NCBI GenBank assembly: GCA_046598395.1
Contig: JBKJIQ010000026.1
Location: 45,485-109,484 of the forward strand
Length of the DNA: 64,000 bases
Reading direction: 5' to 3'
Source: JAENVU01 sp046598395
GTDB lineage: Bacteria > Actinomycetota > Acidimicrobiia > IMCC26256 > JAENVU01
Shown: piece after piece, positions 55,268 to 61,839 of the stretch
Layout: every line of letters starts with the position of its first letter
Position numbering within the stretch: the stretch's first letter is position 1
Notes under the pieces: generated by a model
Told to the model about the DNA's origin: nothing
Database searches by the model: none
Seen by the model: only the letters and a program-made list of their open reading frames with translations
Translations under genes and position numbers: made by a program

Positions 55268-56771
55268 GCTCCCCCGAATCACACGCGAGGCGTCCCGTCG
55301 GTTCGGCGATGCTACCGCCTACGTCGCGCCGGCCGGTTGGGCGATCAGCTACGCCGAGGTGGATCGGCTGTCGGACCGCGTGGCGGCCGGCCTCACCGCT
55401 CGGGGCCTCGGCCTCGGTGATGTTGTCGCGCTGGTGTTGCCACCGGGCCCTGAGTATCTCGTTGCGTATCTCGCCGCGGCCAAGATCGGTGCCATCACCA
55501 CCGGCATCAATGATCGCCTCGCACCAGCTGAGCGCGATGCGATTCTCGGGACCGCTCGCGCGCAGTTCGTGATTGCCGCGCCCGGATTCGAACCAACCGA
55601 TCCCACAATGAACGTGGAGTCCATCGCCGCCGCCGAAACCGTCGACGGCATCCTGGCTGCGTTGCAAAGCGATGACACCGTCCCGGGTCTCGCGGAAGCC
55701 ATCGACCGAGCGGTGGCGATCATCTTCACCTCAGGCACCACCGGGCTTCCGAAGGGCGCGCTCTACACCAACCGCCAACTCGAGTTCATCACCGCGACCG
55801 ACGTGGGTGATCGCTGGGGTGGAGGCACGCGATCGTTCACCGGAACATCGTTCGCACATCTCGGCTTCATGACCAAACTCGCGGGCAATCTGAAGCGGGG
55901 CGGCACGAGTTTCATCATGGGCCGCTGGCAGGCGCGCCCCGCGCTTGAACTGTTGGCCCGGGAACGTATGACCACCGTCGCCGGGGTCCCCACCCAACTC
56001 GCGCTGATGCTCGCCGATCCGATGTTCGACGACTTCGACCTCGAGCGCGTCCGGTACATCGTCGTGGGCGGCGGGCCGATCACCCCCGCGATCGCAGCCG
56101 ACGCGCGGGCGCGGTTCGGCGCCGCGCTCGCCACCCGCTACTCGTGCACGGAAGCCGGCATCGGACTCGGCACCGCGTTCGACGATCCGGAAGAGGACGC
56201 GATCCTGAGCGTCGGCCGCCCCCACACGGCCGTGGACCTCGCGTTGCTCGACGACGATGATCAGCCGGTGGCGACGGGCGAGGTTGGGCGCGTGGTGCTG
56301 CGCTCGGCGGCGGTGATGTCCCGCTATTGGCATGACGCTGAGGCAACGCGCGCCGCGTTCACGGCGTCGGGTCACGTCCGCACCGGCGACCTCGGGTGGA
56401 TCGACGACCAGGGACGGCTGCGGCTCGTGGGGCGCAGCAAGGAAATGTACGTGCGCGGCGGGTACAACGTGTATCCCGTGGAGGTGGAGGCGGTGCTCTC
56501 GACCCATCCCGACATCGCGGCGGTGGCGGTCGTGGCATGCCCCGACGATGTGATGGGCGAGGTCGGCATCGCGGTCATCGTCGCCCGCGCCGGCACGACC
56601 ATCGCCCTGGACGCACTCCGGGACTTCGCGTCCGATCGGCTCGGCCGCTACAAGCTTCCCGACGCGGTCCGGCTCGTCGACGCGCTCCCCCTGACCGCAG
56701 GGGAAAAGGTTGACCGCACCGCGCTGGCGCGTCTGGTCTCGATCGCGCCGAACCCACCGTCGTCCCGGTAG
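55266..56771 (+). CDS. AMP-forming acyl-CoA synthetase
   Basis: A 501-residue ANL ligase: AIIFTSGTTGLPKGALYTNRQ (phosphate loop), TRYSCTEAGIGLGTAF (A5), TGDLGWIDDQGRLRLVGRSKEMYVRGGYNVYPVEVE (hinge) and PLTAGEKVDRTAL with the C-terminal catalytic Lys. Activates a carboxylic acid for the following acyl-CoA dehydrogenase. The ATG at 55266 is chosen; GTG 55248 is possible. No clear ribosome binding site. Followed after 12 bp by the dehydrogenase gene. Confidence 0.88.
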   Translation: MLPRITREASRRFGDATAYVAPAGWAISYAEVDRLSDRVAAGLTARGLGLGDVVALVLPPGPEYLVAYLAAAKIGAITTGINDRLAPAERDAILGTARAQFVIAAPGFEPTDPTMNVESIAAAETVDGILAALQSDDTVPGLAEAIDRAVAIIFTSGTTGLPKGALYTNRQLEFITATDVGDRWGGGTRSFTGTSFAHLGFMTKLAGNLKRGGTSFIMGRWQARPALELLARERMTTVAGVPTQLALMLADPMFDDFDLERVRYIVVGGGPITPAIAADARARFGAALATRYSCTEAGIGLGTAFDDPEEDAILSVGRPHTAVDLALLDDDDQPVATGEVGRVVLRSAAVMSRYWHDAEATRAAFTASGHVRTGDLGWIDDQGRLRLVGRSKEMYVRGGYNVYPVEVEAVLSTHPDIAAVAVVACPDDVMGEVGIAVIVARAGTTIALDALRDFASDRLGRYKLPDAVRLVDALPLTAGEKVDRTALARLVSIAPNPPSSR

Positions 56772-56783
56772 GGTCCCGCCGTT

Positions 56784-57929
56784 ATGGAGCTCGAGTTCAC
56801 CACCGACCAGATTGATCTGCGCGACTCCGTGCGGAAGTTCCTCGCGGCGGAGTGCCCGATCGGTGCAGTCCGCACGATCGTGGAGTCGCGATTTGCCGGG
56901 ACTCCGCCGGCGGCCACCACCCTCGGCGAGCAGATGGCGGCGCTCGGCTGGCCTGCCCTCACGGTGCCGGAAGCGGCAGGTGGACTCGGGCTCGGGCCGA
57001 TCGAACTCGCGCTCCTGGCCGAAGAACTGGGCCGTGCGTTAGCGCCCGGACCGCTGTTCGCAACCATCACCCAGTACGTTCCGGCAGTACTCGAACTCGG
57101 CACTCCGGCGCAGATCGTTGCTCTCCTCGCGCCCGTTGCCGAAGGGTTGGTCTGCGGAACGTTGGCGATTGCCGAACCCTCCGGCGCAATTGATCCGGCC
57201 GCGACCACCGTGGTCGCTACCCCGACCGCCGACGGCTTCGTTCTCGATGGCACCAAGGCCACCGTCATGGAACCATCGGCGGGCGGATCGGTGATCGTGG
57301 TGGCGCGCGTTGCAGGAACAACGACCGACGACGGCGTGGGCGCGTTTGTGGTTCCGATCGACGCGACCACGGTGGAGCCGATCGACGTGCTCGATCCCAG
57401 CCGGGCGTTGGCCACGATGACCCTCTCCCACATCTCGGTGGGCACGGATGAGGTCCTGGGCACGCCGGGCCCGAACACCACGGCCGGCCTGCGCCGCGCC
57501 ACCCAGACCGCGGCCGTGGCGACGGCCCTCGATGCAGTGGGCGCGGCCCAGCAACTCTTCGATATCTCGCTCGAGTACGTGAAACGACGAGAACAGTTCG
57601 GAGTGCCCGTCGGCACCTTCCAGGCCATCAAGCACCGGTTCGCCGACATGTTGATTCTGCTCGAACGCGCCCGTGCGCTCGGCTACTTCGCGGCGCTCAC
57701 GATCGCCGAGGACGACGATCGGCGCAGCCTCGCAACCGCGATGGCCAAGGCCGCAGCCGGCGATGCCGCGGTGCGGATCGCCAAGGAAGGGATTCAGCTC
57801 CACGGTGGGATTGGCTACACGTGGGAGGCCGACGTCCACCTCTACGTGCGGCGCCTCGAATCAGACGCAGTGTTGTTCGGTACCGCCGAGCACCATCGCC
57901 AGACGGTGGCCGACCTCATCGGCGTCTGA
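56784..57929 (+). CDS. Acyl-CoA dehydrogenase
   Basis: A 381-residue flavoprotein: MELEFTTDQIDLRDSVRKFL, LGWPALTVPEAAGGLGLGPIEL, CGTLAIAEPSGAID, LEYVKRREQFGVPVGTFQAIKHRFADM and KEGIQLHGGIGYTWEADVHLYVRR. This is the pattern of actinobacterial FadE proteins that often form heteromers on steroid or branched substrates; no partner dehydrogenase is adjacent. Introduces an alpha-beta double bond into acyl-CoA using FAD. ATG 56784 with TAGGGT (56769-56774) nine bases upstream, so it may also have its own leaderless start. Confidence 0.89.
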   Translation: MELEFTTDQIDLRDSVRKFLAAECPIGAVRTIVESRFAGTPPAATTLGEQMAALGWPALTVPEAAGGLGLGPIELALLAEELGRALAPGPLFATITQYVPAVLELGTPAQIVALLAPVAEGLVCGTLAIAEPSGAIDPAATTVVATPTADGFVLDGTKATVMEPSAGGSVIVVARVAGTTTDDGVGAFVVPIDATTVEPIDVLDPSRALATMTLSHISVGTDEVLGTPGPNTTAGLRRATQTAAVATALDAVGAAQQLFDISLEYVKRREQFGVPVGTFQAIKHRFADMLILLERARALGYFAALTIAEDDDRRSLATAMAKAAAGDAAVRIAKEGIQLHGGIGYTWEADVHLYVRRLESDAVLFGTAEHHRQTVADLIGV

Positions 57930-57932
57930 GCG

Positions 57933-58685
57933 TTACCTCGCGATAGCGAACGAGAACACCAGCAGGACCCACACCGCGTAGCACGCCCCCGCGATGATCG
58001 CGTTCTTGTGGGTGTCAAACACGATGTTCGTGCCACCCGGCGCAGTGCCGCCGATCTTGCCGAGTGCATTCAACTCGAACACAATCCACACCACGACCGT
58101 GATCGCCCAGTACAGGCCGCGCTTGCCACCGGTGAGGTCCATTTGCAGTGGGTTGTACGGGAAGTGACTGGCACCCACCATGAAGACGAGCATCGGCAGC
58201 GAGAAGATCGTGTTCATCCGTGATGCCAACAGCGCCTTACGCCCGGCCGCGGCCGCCGCCGGATCGGCTTCGCCGCCGGCCTGCACGTTGCGCGCGTTGG
58301 CGATCACGATCTTCTGATTGCGCCAGATGATCCCCCACACGTTCACGAACATGGTGAGCGCGAAGAGAATGCCGGTGGCGATGGCGATCCCCGGCGCAGT
58401 CTTGAAGTACTTCATGTCACTGAACCGGTCCTGGAAGCCCAGGATCAGAAGACCGGTCGCCACCGTGGCCACCGATGCCCAGCGAAACCACCACAACGCA
58501 CGGCTCGCGAGTTTGTCGATGGCGTTGTTGCGGGCCGCGGCTTCCATTTCGCCGAACGCGGGGACCTGCACGAAGTTGAAGTAGTACAGCAACCCGATCC
58601 AGGTAATACCCACGACCACGTGGGACCAGCGGGAAAGAAATTCGAACCCGTATTTCGAGAAAATGTCGAGTGCGGCGCCGAGCAT
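57933..58685 (-). CDS. PuuD-like multi-helix membrane protein (urate hydroxylase N-domain family)
   Basis: A 250-residue protein with about six to seven transmembrane helices. FLSRWSHVVVGITWIGLLYYFNFVQVPAF matches the start of the PuuD/urate oxidase N-terminal membrane domain (conserved HxxxGIxWIG), and SRMNTIFSLPMLVFMVGASHFPY contains further His. The C-terminal cytochrome c domain of true PuuD is absent, so a urate role is uncertain. The ATG at 58685 is chosen because the upstream extension is Pro/Gly-rich and non-membrane. It converges on the acyl-CoA dehydrogenase. Confidence 0.72.
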   Translation of the reverse strand: MLGAALDIFSKYGFEFLSRWSHVVVGITWIGLLYYFNFVQVPAFGEMEAAARNNAIDKLASRALWWFRWASVATVATGLLILGFQDRFSDMKYFKTAPGIAIATGILFALTMFVNVWGIIWRNQKIVIANARNVQAGGEADPAAAAAGRKALLASRMNTIFSLPMLVFMVGASHFPYNPLQMDLTGGKRGLYWAITVVVWIVFELNALGKIGGTAPGGTNIVFDTHKNAIIAGACYAVWVLLVFSFAIAR

Positions 58686-58788
58686 GCCTGCAGCCCCCAG
58701 AAGAGTCGATGGTGTGAGCGGCGGGACCGTACCACCACCGCTCGGAAAGGTCACGGACCGATAGTTCCGAATACTTCCGCCGGGTGGT

Positions 58789-59340
58789 TCACAGTCGAGC
58801 GGATCCACTTCCTTGGGCGCCGAGTTCGATGAGTGTCAGTTCACCAACGTCGAGGTCGACAACGGTCCGAGAGCAGTGGGCGGGCGCGAAACACACCACC
58901 CGATCGTCATTGGTGGCGGCACCCACCACTGCGTTGATCGCAAGAAAGTGGGTGACGACGATGGTGTCGGTGGGTATTGCCCGAATCGCGCTCAGGACCC
59001 GCTCCCGAAACGGGTCCATCACCGCGGCCGCTTCGCTGCCGGTACCACTCATGAGTGCCCGCAGCCACGCCGCGTGATCCGGGGCCGGGTCCTCCGGCGC
59101 CACCAGCTCGCCCACTCCGGGTTCAACCGTCGGCTCGATCCCCCACCGTTCGATGAGTGGGGCCGCGGTCTCTTGCGTGCGGCGTAGCGGTGAGACCACC
59201 ACCGGTAGCGGACCGAGCGGCCCCAGAACGTCTGCCACCGCACGCGCCTGCTCGTGGCCGAGCCCATCCAATCCCGGATCAGGATCACGACCCCACGTTC
59301 CGTCGGGTCGGCCGTGGCGAACGAGGACGAGGCGGGTCAA
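58789..59340 (-). CDS. Histidine phosphatase-family protein
   Basis: A 183-residue phosphoglycerate-mutase-like phosphatase: LVLVRHGRPDG holds the phosphorylated His, VVVSPLRRTQETAAPL the second Arg, GVGELVAPEDP the acid and VVTHFLAINAVVGA the second His. Substrate unknown. The TTG at 59340 overlaps the stop of the selenoprotein gene (TTGA), so translation is likely coupled. An ATG at 59394 lies well inside that gene and adds no recognisable sequence. Confidence 0.82.
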   Translation of the reverse strand: MTRLVLVRHGRPDGTWGRDPDPGLDGLGHEQARAVADVLGPLGPLPVVVSPLRRTQETAAPLIERWGIEPTVEPGVGELVAPEDPAPDHAAWLRALMSGTGSEAAAVMDPFRERVLSAIRAIPTDTIVVTHFLAINAVVGAATNDDRVVCFAPAHCSRTVVDLDVGELTLIELGAQGSGSARL

Positions 59341-60386
59341 CGGGGCGCGTTGGGATCTGCTGATCCGTAGCCCGGTTGGCCCGCTTCGGCCCACTCCCCC
59401 ATGAACGCGAAGAACTTCTCGCCGAAGGGGTCGTCCCCTCGCAGTGGAAGCGAGCCCCGGCGGATGGTCCAGTCCATCGGCGCGAGTTGGACCGCGCGTT
59501 CGAAGTGCCGCTCGGCTGCTTCGGCGCGACCGTCGCGCGCAAGGAACGCACCGACTCGCCGTTCCAGCCGGGCAAGCTGCTCATCGTCGGTGGGGAGCAT
59601 GATCTCTTCCCGGCCGGTCGGGGCCGGGAGTGCGCCGGTCTTTACCCAGTCACGCAGTTGGGCGTGGTGCACCGACGAATCGATATTCGTGAAATCGCGA
59701 AACATGTCGTCACCGGGCGCAATGACGGGCGGACGCGCGATGCGATCGTCTTCGTCGATCCACACCACGCTCGGCACGTTGTAGATGCCGTAGAGCTCGG
59801 CGAGGAGGAGCTCGCGATCGAGCAGCATCGGGAACGTCGGACGCGGGTCGCTGGCGTCGAACCACTCCATTGCGGTCGCGACCGAGTCGTCGAACGACAC
59901 GCCGACAATCGCGAGGTTCTCGGAACCGATTTCAACACTGAGACGCTGCCAGACCGGCAGGTCGTAGCGACAACCTCACCAAGACGACCAGGCGAGCAGC
60001 AACTTCTTGCGCCGCCCGAGCGACGAGAACGTGAAGGTCCCTCCGTCGAGTTGGGGCAGCGTGAAGTCGGGCGCGACACCCGACTCGATCGGGCCCCGGC
60101 GTTGCGCGGAACGCTCACCGAGCGCGATCACACCGGAGCTCGCGTCGACCACCGCGGGACGGTTCAGCGCCGCCGCGAACCGAGCCACATCGATCGCGCC
60201 ATCCACGGCCAGCTCCGGGTCGCGCACCGGCACGCAGACATCGTCCCGGCAGAGTCCTTCGGGCTTCAGCGTCCACCCGGTGAGCTCAGTCACCGACGCG
60301 GTATCGAGCAACACCCGAACGCCGTCGATGTTTGCCGACGTTGGTCGAGGGCCGTGTTCCGCGTCGAGATAGATCAGATCGGTCAT
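59337..60386 (-). CDS. Redoxin-domain selenoprotein (TGA read as selenocysteine at residue 137)
   Basis: One frame from ATG 60386 to TGA 59337, interrupted only by TGA at 59978-59976. Reading that codon as Sec gives 349 residues. Residues about 1-105 are an N-terminal region with GWTLKPEGLCRDDVCVPV. About 106-245 form a thioredoxin/AhpC-like domain: VAPDFTLPQLDGGTFTFSSL, KKLLLAWSSW, then U-G-C-R-Y-D-L-P-V-W, VGVSFDDSV and YNVPSVVWID. The C-terminus has a TPR-like helical pair. The TGA replaces the first Cys of a WCGC-type motif, and a SECIS-like stem-loop follows. TAGAGT six bases before the ATG suggests a leaderless start. Probably a cytoplasmic thiol/selenol oxidoreductase. No selA, selB or selC lies in the window. 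Confidence 0.87.
59942..59963 (-). promoter_or_regulatory. Bacterial SECIS-like stem-loop downstream of the in-frame TGA
   Basis: Transcribed from the minus strand: CTGCC (59960-59956), loop GGTCT (59955-59951), GGCAG (59950-59946), extended by GAC/GTC across a one-base bulge. It starts 15 bases after the TGA, or 12 counting the extension. The E. coli fdhF SECIS has the same GGUCU loop at nearly the same distance. Confidence 0.75.
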
Positions 60387-60392
60387 GTCCGC

Positions 60393-60398
60393 ACTCTA
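60393..60398 (-). promoter_or_regulatory. Putative -10 hexamer (TAGAGT) of the selenoprotein gene
   Basis: TAGAGT on the minus strand ends six bases before the ATG at 60386, with no ribosome binding site. The opposite-strand gene has TACCGT at 60429-60434 with the same layout. Confidence 0.45.
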
Positions 60399-60441
60399 GG
60401 AGGCCCCGCACCCACGGCCCCGCAGGACTACCGTGCGCGCC

Positions 60442-61839
60442 ATGCGTCGTGCGGGGGTGCTGATCGTGAGCGTCGTACTGCTCGCCGCTGCCTGCAGCAG
60501 CGGCTCCTCGAGCTCGAGCAACGGTTCGAAGTCGCACGCGCCGGTGCGCTCGATCCGGGTCGTGAACCAGAACCTGCTGCACGGCAACGCCTGTCCTCCC
60601 GACACCAATCGATGCGAGCTGTCGGGCCGCGTCTCACTGTTCGCCGCCCAACTCGCCGAGCACGGTTGTCCGGAGTTGGTGGCGATCGAAGAGGCGAACC
60701 CGCAAACGGTGAGTTTGCTCCGCCAACGGTTGATCGGCGCCCCGCCGTGCGACTACTACGTCACGTACGACGACGATCCCGGTCAGGACCGCGAGGTCGT
60801 GCTGTCGACGAACAAGGTCCTCGGGAGCGAGCGTCGCCGGCTCGCGGGGCCGCTGCGCACCGCGCTCTGGGTGCGGGTTGCGAGCCCAGCCGGTCCGGTC
60901 GACCTCGTCGCCACTCACCTCGCGAGCAGTAGTGACGACCGACCGTGCGATTCCACGACGTGCCCCGCGCCGTGTTCGCCGTCCGACACGCTCAACACCT
61001 GTCAGGGCCGCGAAGCAGTCGCGTTCCTCGAGGAGAAACGCGGTCCCCATTCCATTGCGGTGCTCGCGGGCGACCTCAACGCACAGCCTGACGAGCCGAC
61101 CATCCGGGCCATCACCGTTGCCGGCCTCGTGGACACCCACCGCGCCGCGCATCATGCCGAGTGTGATCCGACGACAGGGACGAACTGCACCAGCGGTCGG
61201 ATCGACGATGCAATAACCGACATGATGAATGCCAAGAGCAAACAGTCGGAACGCATCGACTATGTGTTCCTCGATCCGACCCCCCGCTGCCGCGTCGCGA
61301 AACCCACGGGCGTCTTTGCAGCCAAGGGAGGTCCCGTCGCCGAGGATGGGATCGTGTTTCCCGCCGACCACAGTGGTGTCATCGCGACGATCACGTGTCG
61401 CACGACCGCGGCTGACCTCGCAGCCGCACAACCGATCCGGACAACCACCACGACCCGGGCGGCCGCCGGGTCGATCTCACCTGCGGTCGAAGCGGCCGTG
61501 ACCACGGCGTTCACGACGCTGTTCGCCCCGAACCCTGACCCGGACGCGCAGCTCGCGACGTTGGAGAACGCCGCGGCGCTGCGCGACTCGTTCATCGCGC
61601 GCAAGGAGGCGGTCGGCGCGCTTGCCGAGAAGACGTCGGTGCGCATCGACTCCTTCGACTCTCAGGCGGCCGACGCGGTCACCGTGACGTTCTCGATCCT
61701 GCTCGACGGCAACGTCGTGCTCGACGCACTCCCCGGCCAAGCGAAGCGCATCAACGGGAAATGGTTTGTCACCACCAAGACCTATTGCCAAGTCGCGACC
61801 CTTGGCATCGACACCATCCCGGAGGCCTGCAAGCGATGA
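60442..61839 (+). CDS. Secreted lipoprotein with endonuclease/exonuclease/phosphatase fold and C-terminal MTB12-like domain
   Basis: A 465-residue lipoprotein. The signal peptide ends LLAAACSS (lipobox, Cys about residue 18), followed by a Ser-rich linker. The EEP domain shows VRSIRVVNQNLLHG, VAIEEANP (metal Glu), DLVATHLAS, VLAGDLNAQPDEP (DxN), ERIDYVFLD and PADHSGVIATI (terminal His). After a Thr-rich linker (about residue 335) a domain resembling the mycobacterial low-molecular-weight antigen MTB12 family follows. Probably a surface-anchored phosphodiesterase or nuclease. The ATG at 60442 is chosen over GTG 60433 because TACCGT (60429-60434) lies seven bases upstream. The stop overlaps the next start (ATGA). 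Confidence 0.82.
   Translation: MRRAGVLIVSVVLLAAACSSGSSSSSNGSKSHAPVRSIRVVNQNLLHGNACPPDTNRCELSGRVSLFAAQLAEHGCPELVAIEEANPQTVSLLRQRLIGAPPCDYYVTYDDDPGQDREVVLSTNKVLGSERRRLAGPLRTALWVRVASPAGPVDLVATHLASSSDDRPCDSTTCPAPCSPSDTLNTCQGREAVAFLEEKRGPHSIAVLAGDLNAQPDEPTIRAITVAGLVDTHRAAHHAECDPTTGTNCTSGRIDDAITDMMNAKSKQSERIDYVFLDPTPRCRVAKPTGVFAAKGGPVAEDGIVFPADHSGVIATITCRTTAADLAAAQPIRTTTTTRAAAGSISPAVEAAVTTAFTTLFAPNPDPDAQLATLENAAALRDSFIARKEAVGALAEKTSVRIDSFDSQAADAVTVTFSILLDGNVVLDALPGQAKRINGKWFVTTKTYCQVATLGIDTIPEACKR

Noticed and set aside
59337..59900. Two separate genes (136-residue and 187-residue) instead of one selenoprotein
   Set aside because: Both are in one frame, the split falls inside a thioredoxin active site, and the downstream piece alone would lack the redox motif.
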